NCBI GenBank assembly: GCA_025331565.1
Contig: JAFREQ010000063.1
Span: 186,001 to 250,000, forward strand
Length of the DNA: 64,000 bases
From: Holacanthus passer
Taxonomy: Eukaryota; Chordata; Actinopteri; Pomacanthidae
Reading direction: 5' to 3'
Numbering within the stretch: position 1 is the stretch's first letter; each line of letters opens with the position of its first letter. The notes beneath the pieces are model-generated. The model was given only the letters and a program-made list of their open reading frames with translations. It had not been told where the DNA came from and made no database searches. Made by a program: the position numbers and the translations under genes. Of this stretch, positions 48,821 through 60,817 are shown one piece after another.

Positions 48821-48955
48821 GGCTGTACACAGAGGGCCAGCAATGCAGTAGCAGTTTGTGTGCATGTTCAGTGCTCCTATTTCCTCCAAAGGACTGAGAG
48901 TAGATAGCTAGTTAATATATGCCATGATTCCCCATCCGTCTGATGCCGCGTGCAG

Positions 48956-51900
48956 TTACGGCTCCCAGTCGTCGTCGTGGTGCTGCGAGGCGATGATGAC
49001 TACCACGGTGAGGATGGTGCACAGCACAATGGACGCGATGCCGACAGCCAGGCTGATGAAGGAGAAGTTGCGTGCCTCGCGGGAGGCTATTTCCGCCGTC
49101 ACCATGTCCCCTCTGGCTATCGCCGTACGCACCTAAGCGATGCGGGAGGGAGGGGATGGGTGTGTGGGAGAGAGCAGAAATTAGAAAAAATGTTATGTAA
49201 CAAGAAGACGCACGAGTGGGAGCAGGAGTCTAAAACACCATGAATGGATCGATTTCACTGCAGCACAGGCTGAATGTGCACAAAGAGGCCGCTCCACACG
49301 ACATTAACACTGCACAACAACATATACGGCTCAGTCCGGTGGGTCCACGCCTTGTCAGCTCGACTCAACTCAAAGCCAGCTGAGCGGGCCCAGAGGAAAA
49401 AATCCATTCTATCCCGTTGCACCGACAATGGTGCAGTTACGTAATGTGGTCTGTTGTGTGCATGTTGGTCAGCGCAGTCCGCCGTTACAGAGGCAAACAA
49501 CAGGCATCATGAGGTCTGAGAGCCACCAGACTGAGCCTTTACATTTCTAACGTCACGCTCAATTTAACTTGTATGTGCAAAAGCATCAGTAAAGGGAAAA
49601 GAGCAAACAGGGCCTTTTAATGCAGAGGTCATATAGACGGCATCGCTGGAAGTATGAACTTGCTGTTTATCATGTTTTATGATTTTACATAATTCAAAAG
49701 TACTGAAAACATAAAGTCAACACATGTAATAGATCTCGGAGTCTTGCCTCTTTCTTACAGTTAGAGAGGCTGAAGCAAACTTTCAAACTAATTTTGAGCA
49801 GCACTTTTTCACTCACAGAAGGAATTTTGTTGGAAAAACCTGCATTAAAATCCAACAAGAATCTATGTGATTTTATGTACAATAAAAAATATGGTGTTCT
49901 TCTGTAGGTGTAGAGCAGCTCTGTGAGGCTTTGCTTTGGTGCTGCAGTGCTTGAGCTTATAATGCTTTATAATGCTTACCATGTCCTCCATCTTAGTTAA
50001 CATTTACTAATTACCACTAAACACAAAGCACAACTGAGGCTGATGGGAAGGTGTTTTGTCTTGCAGATATTTGGACATAAGCCAAAGTACTGGACAAATG
50101 GAAATTTTGAAAGCGCTTTATGAAGAGAAGTTCAGTTCATCCTGAGGGGGACATGGACGAGTCCATCCTAGAGACATTTTACTCAAACACAAAATGTCCA
50201 CCTCATGGCAAGAGAGGAGCAATGAAGGGATTCGTCCTCTGGAGATCCTGAATGTGAAAAATTACACGCCAATTCATCCAATAGTTAATGTTTCAGTCTG
50301 GATCAAAGTGGAGCTGATCCCTAGAGTCAAACAGCTAAAGACCGTTACCTCCATCTGTGGATCCTAAAAGATTCTTAATGTGACTAAAATAAGTCATTAC
50401 AGTAACTTACTTTCCTGCATACTTTTCATCACAGTGTCATTCTAAAAATCAACTCCATTTCTGAACATAAAAATGACTTTAAGATGCATTTACATTACAA
50501 AGCCACTGGTGAAGGCGCCATTATGTTAATAAGACTCAAAGATCAAAAGATGTGTCGTTAACCTGCACTGCTTTGATGATGGCAATGATGCCCGTCGGCC
50601 AGAAGCAGCAGACGGTGGTGAGCACGGCGATGGGCAGGTAGTCGTGTGGCGGCCGGCGATCCATTAGGGTAATGCTGGGCGGCATCTGCATGGGATGAAT
50701 CTGGCCCGGTGGGATGGCGGGGTGGCCTCCCCCGGCCGGCATGTAGGGTTGACCCTGAGCAGAGGGACGGAGGAAGACAGAGAGTAAGCACAAGCGCTGA
50801 CAAGAAACTCGAAAAGATACAGAAACAAGGTGACACAGTTAAAGACATTTATTAAAGAGTCGTGTACGTCTCAGCTTTATCTGCAACGTGGCAGGAAATG
50901 TCTAAAAACACAATGATTCATTTGTGAGATAGCAGCGATCCTGCAAGATGAGCATGCTACAGTGCAGAACGCATCTCCACGCACATTATACACTGCTGGG
51001 GATGTTAAATATTTATTTTATTAAAAGAGACTGATGAGGTGGAGAAGATTAAAGCTCAGCTCCAGTTTACGACTCAGTGCGCTCGGTGGTGAGACTTGTG
51101 GTTGCACAAAAGCACTTTCAGTTGTTTGATGACTCACAGTCACATTTTAGGGCCCTAATTTCACCACTTTCAGTTTACTTCAGGGTATGATGTGAATGGT
51201 TTTATCTACTGCTGTGTAAACATATGTAACTATAATAAAAACCAAATAATATTATACAAGATTAATGAATAAATAAAGGATACAAACTGGTAACTATTAA
51301 TGATCATGAGTGCTGCTTAGATTGTGATTCTTCATAAAAGAAACCCCATCACAGGCTGGATATTTCTATAAAGTATGAGCAGTTAAATAGACTGATGTTC
51401 CCTTCTCAAATTTTATAGATCTGATGTATATAGATGACAGGAAATGAGATGCAGCAAAGGTTCCCAGTTGCATGTGAACCAGTGACTGTGCGGTTTGTGT
51501 TGGTGCCTTAACCCTTCGACCACCAAGGAACCTCAGAGAGTCTCAATTTAATTATGTTTAGACTTTTGGGGAGGTAAACTATTTCAGTATTTCACAAGCA
51601 ACAAACAAACTTCTTTCCTACATCGTCAATCATCTCATGACCTCCTCCGATTCATTTGGTGACCTCTTGTTGTGGCCTGACCTTTAGGTTTGAAAAATAA
51701 ATTAACCTACGGTTTAAAATGTGCCATGCATATAAAGCTTGCCTTTCCTATTTCAATGCAGTTTCCTTTAGACTAATCAAAAAGCCTGATGCTCTGACAC
51801 AAATATGTTTTAATGCAATGCAAATGTAATTTTTATAAAAGTCCATCCAGGAACAAATAATGCAAATGAGCTAAAATGCTACGTGGAATTAGTCAGTGAA

Positions 51901-54900
51901 TATTCTACTGTATGCTTATGTATCTGGCCGTCCCACAAAAATAACACAATAAATAGATAAAGGCCACATCAACCAAGAAGGCTGTTACTTCTTTTAAGGA
52001 ATTTGGAAATGAAAATCAGCACAAAGCCAACACAACCGAGAAAACAGAACACTGTCTGTATTTTCCCTTTATTTAGTACCAAATTACGCAGTTCTTCCTA
52101 GTAAATTATGAGTAAACCAAGTTTCCTAAAACAAAGTGTCACCAAAATAAATTTTCATCCATCAAATCTATAAATGTGAAGGCTGGAAAACTAACTATTA
52201 TCCCTGATATGAGGTGGAGAGAAAATGTATAATCCATTGAATTTAGAGCAGAGTCTGGTGTAACTCTGCAGCAGCCTGATGTCAGACCTGTGAAATCTTT
52301 AAAAAGCACTTTACTTGTCTCTGACTCACCGATGCCATGGGATAGACGGGTACGTAAGCTGTGCAGGGCTGCAGCTGGAGCGGGTAGCCCGGGTGGAGGT
52401 ATCCTACAGGAGGGTGGGGCATGGTGCCTCCGGGGCCCTGGGTCTGGACCGTGTAGCCCTGCGGGGCCCCCTGGGGTCCCAGCGGAGCACAGTGGAACTG
52501 GGTTTCTTGAAGATATCCCTCTGAGCCCGGGGGAGGAGGCGGAGGAGGGTAGTTGGGTTGGGTGCCCGGCGGAGGCGGGATGTTGGGGTGCTGGGGCACG
52601 TTGGGGTCCTGCGGCGGCCCGGGGAGGTACGGAGGAGGCTGCATGGTCTGACGGCCAGAGTCGTCGAGACCTGAGAGAGGAAGGAGAAGAAGAAGCAGAA
52701 GAGGGAGGGAAGATGAGAAAAAAGCAGGTAGGAAGGAATCACAAATAGAAAAAGCAGAGGAAGAACAATAAAGGAAACAGATGTAAGACTGAGCTTGTTA
52801 TCTAACTCAAGCACTGTTACAGCACATTGAATGTAATATGTCTTATCTCACCGCTGAGGAGGGGAAACAATTACACAGACCACAGCTCCAGAAGCAAAGA
52901 ATGAAAGCCTGTGCAGTCTTTGTGCTAATGATGACAGTGATTGACATTTTGACCTCCGAGGAAGAAAAACCTATTTTCTCGCCCCCTTTCAAAAACGATG
53001 TTTATTAGAAATGTGGCATTTCTGAGACGCACAACTTCATCCGCTGATCTGCCCGTCTGAAGCGTCCGCCTGCTTATGGACGTCTGAACATTTCACGCTC
53101 ACACCTCTGCTCCCTATGTGTTTGCTTAACATTGAAAATGAGTGATCGGGTGTCGTGTTTTCACAGCGGGGAAGCGGCCGAGGGTGCGGTAATCCATTTT
53201 GACAGGGACATGAGGAGGAGAGATGGAGATAGATGGAGGTGAGGATGGAGGAGTGAGGGTTTGATAGGACGGGAGAACGAGAGCAGGAGGCAGTCAGAGA
53301 GCGGAGCCGTGTGAGTGATGAGGGATGACGACTTGCGCTCGGGGACCGGCTTTACATAACAGACCCCAAACTCTGTCACAAGCAGGAACTGGACCAGAAA
53401 CAGACAGGGGAGGAAGGAACGAGCGCGAGGCAAGGGACACCTTTGAAAGGTCATGGCGAGATGTGACGAACAGCTTTGGCAAAGAGAAAAATACATGTCT
53501 GTGTTGCTCCATTTAAAATCCAAAATCTGTTGAGACATGACTAAACAGAGGAAGAACCGGAGTGGTGGGTTTCTTTGGCACCAAATTCACCAAATTAAAA
53601 AGCCTGGCTGCAGGTCTTCTGTAACTCACATCGCTGCCAGAGTTTCATGGCTGGATGGATCGAGGCTGGTCGTCACTAACAGATATCAGGCCTCATTAAT
53701 AAGCAGTAAAATTACTAATATATATTTTTAGATGTAATGAAACATTTATCTTTCCTCCTCACTTGAAAGACTAGAGTTGCAGGTTTATAAATGAATCATA
53801 CTGAGCTACACATTTCAGATGAACCTTTCACTCCTCACTGTGTTAATATCTTAAGAAGTGGGATAATGTTAAATTAAAGCAGTCGAATTTAAAATGTTGA
53901 CATTGATCAAAACAAATGCTAAAAAGGAACTATGAGCAGGTGTAACTAATAACATGAACGTTTGTCCCTCTTCATCCAGTGAGCTTGTATGTACGAAACT
54001 AAAAGTAATGTAGCCTGAATACTGTTCTTATGTGCACACGTGCAGTGCTCGAATGTAACTAAGTACATTTACTCAACTACTATACTTCAGTGTAAATTCA
54101 ATGCACCTGTATTTTAATTATTTCCATTTTATCCAGTTTTATACTTCTGCTCCACTACATCTCAGAGGCAAATATTTTACTCCACTACATTTATCTGACC
54201 ACTTTAGTTACTAGTTACTTTTCAGATCACATTTTTTCCATACCCTTCCTGTCCAGTGAAAACCACATATCTCCAGATTTGATGGTTTTGAATGTGACTG
54301 TTTCTGATACACTGAAGGATGACGTGTTCTTTTATGGGTTGAGAAAATTCAACTTCATAATCTATTTAAGTTTTTACAGGACGGCAACACCACAAACATG
54401 ATGATCTTACAGAATAGGATACATTACTGTAGATTAAACTAACAGTATATAAAGAAGCTAAAATGAGAAAAACAGGAAAATGCAACATAAACATTAATAC
54501 AGCACTAATATTAATCCAAAAACATCAGATATATAATAGCAAAACACTGACAGGTACCATTTTTCTGCAGGATGAGTACTTTCACTTTTGATACTTTTGT
54601 AAATTATGCTGATAATACTTAGATACCTAAGCAAGATTTTAAATGTGTATAATAGTTCCCTAATTATTAATTGCAATTGCATTATAAAGAACACGATTAT
54701 AGACATTTAGTTGATGGAACTAGTAGAAATGTTGCATATATAATATTTATGTTTTTCCTGGCAGAACAGACATGATGACAAACTGATGAGTGTTTGTATT
54801 TATCTCTACAATGATAATAAATCAACTGGTCAACAATATAATAAAGAATAATAAACAATCATAAATAAGATTGAAGGTCTAATGTTCTTATATTAGCACC

Positions 54901-55607
54901 AGTACCAACTTCATATCTCATCATGACCTTTATTCTTTGATTCATTTTGGAGTGTGAAGCTGCAGATCTCTCAGTGTTTGAGCTCAATCAGCAGCTGGAG
55001 ATTCAATATCATAAAAGGAGATTTTTTTTTTTTTATAGGATTATTAATTAAGGCTGTTAAGCATGCGCGTAATTGGTGTCGTGAACGCGCAGAGGACACC
55101 CACTCCACAGTCAGGAGACATGTACGTAGGCCTGTGCGTAATGATGATTATGAGACACACAGAGACAGAAAAATAACAATAACCCCATGAGAAAAGAGTC
55201 AAGTAGTCTTTTTGTGCACATATCACAAAAAAATCCTCCAGTTTTCAAGCAGGTAATAATTAAAATCATGATTTGAAAAAAAAAGCACCTTAGAATAAAA
55301 AATATAATCACACAAAGTCTCATAATGTCACTTTAAACTATTTCTGGCTGTAACATGAGGCCCTGTGGTGTTTGTCCCTGCAGGCTGCACCCACATATCT
55401 GAGCTTCATCCTGGACAAACTGAGGATGAAGATGCAGGAGGAAAAAAAAAAAAAAAAAAAGCTCCGCAGATGAATCCGCAGATTAGAAACAGCCGGAATA
55501 ATAATAAAAAAAAAATTTAAACCAATCAATTAGGCTGCAAATTAGAGCTGATTAAGATTCAGATCGAAGAGGATTAAAAGCGTCTCACCGTGTTTTTCAG
55601 ACGACAT
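48956..55607 (-). CDS. prrt1: proline-rich transmembrane protein 1 (SynDIG4)
   Basis: Dispanin/CD225-type membrane protein that associates with AMPA receptors at synapses. Four coding exons: 55607-55589 (only 19 nt), 52670-52330, 50754-50563, 49132-48956; GT-AG, in frame, 729 nt, 242 aa (human 306). Start MSSEKHGLDDSG matches the human MSSEKSGLPDS start, which fixes the tiny first exon. The N-terminal half is proline-rich with a PPPY motif. YPLQLQPCTAYVPVYP is the conserved linker. The CD225 domain follows: RRPPHDYLPIAVLTTVCCFW, PTGIIAIIKAVQVRTAIARG, then ASREARNFSFISLAVGIAS and a second hydrophobic stretch ending in VVVIIAS. The C-terminus is QHHDDDWEP. The proline-rich region is shorter than in mammals. 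Its 5' end lies about 0.6 kb from the skic2 3' end. Confidence 0.96.
50000..50300 (+). repeat. dispersed teleost repeat (CCACCCAATAGTTGTTGAGA family), copy 2
   Basis: Contains TTACCACTAAACACAAAGCA, CAACTGAGGCTGATGGGAA, AAGTACTGGACAAATGGAAA and TTCATCCAATAGTTAATGTT. Same orientation as the copy at 45,655; more diverged. Lies in the prrt1 intron between 49,132 and 50,563. Confidence 0.6.
50755..52329 (-). other. prrt1: prrt1 intron
   Basis: 1.6 kb, AT-rich, without a coding frame. A segment near 51,440-51,540 (GTGAACCAGTGACTGTG ... CCTTAACCCTTCGACCACC) resembles a common fish repeat, but I cannot delimit it. Confidence 0.4.
52671..55588 (-). other. prrt1: prrt1 intron 1
   Basis: 2.9 kb between the 19-nt coding part of exon 1 and exon 2. 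Contains the dispersed repeat at 54,045-54,660 and poly-A runs near 55,441-55,460 and 55,021-55,036. No coding exon seen. Confidence 0.5.
54045..54660. repeat. dispersed teleost repeat (TACATTTACTCAAGTA family), near full length
   Basis: Starts GTAACTAAGTACATTTACTC, continues TCCACTACATTTATCTGACC, ACTTTAGTTACTAGTTACTT, ATTAAACTAACAGTATATAA and GATGAGTACTTTCACTTTTG. The right terminus is eroded. It shows the interior that is missing at 37,615 and interrupted by Tc1 at 44,085. Confidence 0.7.
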
Positions 55608-56214
55608 GCTTTCCTGTCTTCTGTCCTCGGATGGATTTTAACTCCAGCTGATGGTGAAAAATCGCTCCTGTCGTGCGCAATGATGCGGACTTTTACTCCA
55701 AATGTGCGCAACCCATCCTCAAGATGTCTTCATCTTTAAATGCACCCATTTATTGCTGTTATAAAAACGACTTGAGGTGTTGTTTTTTTTTCCTATTCTA
55801 AAGTCTTGCTGTGAGCAGCTCTGGCTCCTCTCCTCCGTCTCTCTGTGCAGCTGGAGTCTAATCAGGTTTCTCCACTAACGCGTCGCCGTACATTGAATTA
55901 ATCAGACACAAAGCTATCGTTGTCTTAAAGCGACAGTCCAGGCTGGGGAAAATGCACATGCACTGAGCTGGAACATCCCATAACAGCTCAACAAAGAGAC
56001 ATGCATCTCCTCCCTTGCATGACATTTCACCACCTCAGTGTTTCCTCTCATGCATGTTGTCCTGCTTTGCTGTTTCTCTTGAAGAGTTTCCCAAGATTCA
56101 AGATTCAAGATTGCAGGAAGCCAAGAGACTGTTCATGATGCATGCAACAAGACATTTTCTTTTATCTCCTATTGTTTTAATTTCTGCAAATATCTGAGAA
56201 GAAATAAGACATTA
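55608..56214. other. prrt1 upstream region next to skic2 3' end
   Basis: About 600 bases holding the prrt1 5' UTR and promoter. No TATA box is obvious and there is no other gene. The prrt1 5' UTR upstream of the ATG cannot be bounded. Confidence 0.4.
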
Positions 56215-56432
56215 TGTTTTCTGGAATACAGATTTTATTACTGTACAATAAATTACATAATCCAGATGTTCAACCCCACAGTCTCTGTTTTGGTCTGTTG
56301 GTTAAAATCATTCCCAGGCAGGAATTTTCATGTAAACATCAACATGTTTTTTAGGCACATACAACATCTCTGATACATCTCCATCTTCCACACAAAGAAA
56401 CACACTGCAGGCATCATTCGCCCTCCGTCTTC
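56215..56432 (-). other. skic2: skic2 3' UTR
   Basis: Short tail after the stop codon. Minus-strand AATAAA is at 56234-56239. Confidence 0.6.
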
Positions 56433-59400
56433 TCAGTGGGTGTAGAGGGAGGCGGTGAAGACGATGTCCCTGCGGATGGCCAGGGAGGCCTTCTCCATCT
56501 TGCTCCCCAGGACGGAGTCTCCCACGATGCGGGCGGCCTGTCTCACCTCCTTCAGCACCTCGTCCAGGCGCTGGATGCAGCGCACCACCGTGCCCTCCTG
56601 GACGTCTGTCAGCTGGGCGATCTCTGAGAACGGCTGTGGTGGGACAGGAGTGAGACGGGGGAAGGATGGGACCAGAGGAGGTGAGAGGGTGAGGTGGCGG
56701 GTGATGCAACACAGGCAGGAAAAGGGTTGTGCAGACGAGGAGGGAAAGTTCAGCAGCATACACCCAAGAGGAAAAACAAATTCTGTCATAAAACCAGTTA
56801 AGCTAATAATGAATAAATAATAAGACTCAATTCAAGCTTTGAGATCTCATATGGTTTGATACACGAGGACTGAATACTGTGAGATACACCAGTCCAGTGA
56901 ATCCCAACCTGGCCACAAGATAAACCCGGCAGGTCTCAAGATGAGGATCAGGAAAGAAAAAGACAAATGCTTCTGCTACTTAAAACGAAGGGCACCATGT
57001 TGTACGAGCAGATTCATTCTTGAGTGGCACGTACAAGTGATTTAAGAGACACATGTCATTGTATTGACTCCTTTAATACGACTATTGATGCTGTTAAACT
57101 TGTCTTCTTTTTGTTGCTGAATCGATGCAGCAGAAGCTGAGATGTCCTGAAGCACCAAATAAGCTGGATCCTACAATTCCCATAATGCTTAATAGCATTG
57201 TTAGTTAGACTGCCCCTGTGTGGTAAATGCATACGTCTTTTAAACTCCTGCCACCAGTTTGGAACACAGGCTTTCTCTTGACGTCTCCAAGCCCAAGCTG
57301 GAAAGATTTTTTTAGACCCCATAATGAGCAAACTGACCTTATTATGTAAAATCAATGAAGTTTCTCAGATTTGCATGTTAATACAAGGCACAAATGGGAT
57401 CAGAATGAAGTGCAACAATAAAGGAGTTCAACCTCACCATGCCTCTGGCCCAGCAGTACACCACTTCAGTCAGGCCAAACTTAAACTGGCCAACAAACTC
57501 CTCAGCTGTCTGTGGTATCCCACAATCCCTCTGCAGCTCTCCGATACGCTGAGCCACTGACAGCACCCGATCGATGCCCTGAAAGGAAACGAAAGGGAGA
57601 CAGAGAGAGAGAGAGAAAGAGAGAGCGAGAGAGGCGTGAGAACAGATGGGAAAGAGTAAGTTAAGTCTGGAAGACAGACATTTTCGTTTTACAAGCGACC
57701 CTTAAATGCATCGCTCCTTCCCCACTTGGTGTTAACAGGGTGACCTTGTCATTTCACCAATCGCACTGTGGCATGTCTGCTCTCCTTCTGCAGGTCTACA
57801 GAGTTTGGGTCATCACTAATTCAGACGCTCATAAAGCACATTCATGTATCAGGGGCGGTTCACAACACACAGTGACACAGCGAGGAGTGTTTGACAGAGA
57901 CAGACCACACGAGTGAATTAATAAGTGAGTGAGTGACTGGGGTGAGTCAGGTGAAGGGTCCTTGTTATCCTTCTGCAGGGCGAGGATGGTTAGGCATTAA
58001 ATCTGCACAAATACAATGTCATATAACGTGAGAGTGAGTGTGTGTGAGTCACCCATGTAGGAGGCTGTAAAGTATGTCAGAACACACACGCACCCACTGT
58101 CGCTTTAATATCTGGGCGTTTCATGAGATAGAAGTAAGAGTGAACCTCCTTACCTCCTGCAGCGTGTTGGTAATGTGCGGCTCCACCTGCGTGTTCTGCG
58201 TGAAGACCAAACAGGACAGCAGGGCGGCGCTCTCCTCGGGCGCCAGCGGGCTCAGGACGTTCTCGAACAGCAGCTCGGTCAGCAGCAGCTCGTGGCTGCT
58301 GATCTGACAAGCGACGCGGCCTTTCAGCTGCACCGCCCCGCTGCTGTCGACGTACTGGAGGGACTGCAGCACCTGAGGCAGAGCAGCAGGGAAACAAACC
58401 AACCTGAGTGTGTTTGTTCACCATCAATATGGGCTGCACTCAAGTAAAATACTATAAAAAAACTTATAAAAAGGTTTATAGGCTAAAGTTCCTTTTGGCA
58501 GATCTATTTGCTCAAATTCACTCATGCTCACAAACAACAATCAATTTTACAGGTTTCTAGTAATACTGATGATCTAGGGTAGGATTTCTCAATATTGCGG
58601 CTTGTGACTCAATTTTTGGTCCCTAAAATTCTTATAATACCAGAAATAGATAAATTAGTTTTAAGCCATGCTATCAGGCTCTAGTGATGGTCGGTCCACC
58701 ACTTTGGTCCAGACTGAAACATTATATGATGATAATAATATTAATATTATTACATAATAATAATATTCGACAAATATTAAATGGATTGGAATGAAATTTT
58801 TTACAACCATTAATGGTTCTGAGAGAATAAACCCTAATGACTTTGGTGATCCTTTGGCTTTTCCTGTAGCGCCACCAGCAGGCTGACATTTTTGTTTTTT
58901 AGTGAAATATCTTGATTATGGATATATTGCCATGAAATTTGGTGCAAACATTTATGTCCACATTAAAGTAATTGCAGTAATTTTAGTGATCCTTTAATTT
59001 TTCATCTAGTGCCATCATGTCAAAATTTGTCCAATACTTTTTATAATCAAATCAAAACTCAATGAGATCCCCATCAGCCTCAACTGTACTTTGTGCTAAC
59101 AAGTATCTAAACATTAGCATATTAGCATGGCTGCTAACATGGCTGCAGACTCTCTCATATTAAATAAATATCTTAACATTTGTCTTAAATCTCCAGCAAC
59201 TACTACTTTTAATAATTAACAACCACTTTGAAAATCAGAAATCAAAAATGCTAAATATTCACGAGTTCCAGCTTCTCAAATGTGAGGATATGCTGCTTTC
59301 AATCATTGCAAATTGAATATCTATGCATTTTGGACTCTTATCCTTATTATTTTTTAGGATTTTTAACCCCTTTATTAGACACAGTACATAGATGATAAAG

Positions 59401-60731
59401 AGAGATGCAACAAATGTCACCAGCTGGATTCAAACTGCGGATGTTGTGGTTGATGTGTGGCGTCTCACTCCCTAAGCCACAGGGCTGCCGCTGGTTTTGG
59501 AGTGCTGATCCAACAAAACAAGCAATTTAAAGACATCACATTGGGCTGTGGGAAGTTGTGATGGGGATGTTTCACTATTTCTGATATTAGAGTAATCAAT
59601 GAAAAAAAACACTATGTGCAGACCTACCTGCCACCTGCAGTTTTATTAACAAATAAACCTAACTGTGCAGGACTGAAGTGACCTTATTCTGAAAAATAAA
59701 GTCGTCCTGACAGAAACGGGTCAGAACAACGAGTCAAACGTCTGATCCAAACCTTGATCCTCTGGTGGTATTCAGGCAGCAGAGACAGAGACTGGTCCGA
59801 CACCAGGAACAGCAGCCTGTCCAGCTCCTCCTGCACACTCATCCTCTCCTTAACCCGAGCAAACTGAAACACACACAATCACACACTGTGGTTATTTAGC
59901 TTGAGTATACAGTGGCAGTGCTGCAGCACTTGACCTGATTTCAGTGCATCAAAAAAAAAGCAGCACTGCATTGTAGCGGAGAGGAAAATGTTGCCTATTG
60001 TACTCTCATTGACAGCACAGAGGATTCTTTTTCTGAATATGTTACATAAATCCACCGAGGCCAATTACTGTACACTAACAGCTATTCTACTTACAGCATA
60101 CCGTATTAACCGTTGCTTTATAATACCCACAATGCTGCATAAAGACACAGGGAAGTGTGAACCTACAGTGACGAGAGGAGACAGTGATACTGCAAGTAAG
60201 AGCTTGTGATCTCGCAAAGTAATAAGAAAGCTTGTGTGTGTGAACGTGCGTGAGGTGGCTCGAATGACACGCTGTGTCTGTGAGACAGTGATGAGCTGCG
60301 GCTATGAGCCTATATGGGTAATTATAGAAACAGCCGGCTCCGATTCTCACATCTTATCTCCTTGGCGAGGCTGCCGGGAAGGCAGGATACGCGACACAAA
60401 AGCAGAAATCTTGTGGCGGAGTTTGATGTTATTATTGTGGAAGTAGAGGAGAAATGATGAAGGGATAAAAGGAAACTGATGCTGGAGTGAAAAGAAAGAA
60501 ATGAGAGGAGGCATCAAAATGGGGCCAATTGCAAAATGTCTAATGGAAGGGTATGATGTTAATTAGCTGCGTAAATATGCAATTGCTGCACAAAAGAATT
60601 TGATGTCTTTATTAGCAAACAGTGAAATAAAACACTTGCCTCATCATTCATCTGCATCATCTCAAAAAATATAAATAACTCCCATAAAGAGCTTAAGTGG
60701 AGCGCTTTCTTCAAGGATTGCTTCAGTGATT

Positions 60732-60817
<86 letters not shown>

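Larger units (their letters stand above)
45018..48955. other. intergenic between convergent tmem268 and prrt1, including unresolved prrt1 3' UTR
   Basis: No coding exon recognised. Holds a dispersed repeat (45,655-45,970), an (AAT)n tract (47,136-47,165), a CRE-like palindrome (47,472-47,479) and a (GT)n tract (about 48,798-48,820). The prrt1 3' UTR must occupy the right-hand part; its end is not clear. A minus-strand AATAAA lies at 46,332-46,337. Confidence 0.45.

Noticed and set aside
52290..52748. 152-codon + strand frame across prrt1 exon 2.
   Set aside because: Antisense shadow of the proline-rich prrt1 coding exon.
60723..60815. VCVCVC / THTHTH open frames.
   Set aside because: They are translations of a CA/GT microsatellite in an intron.
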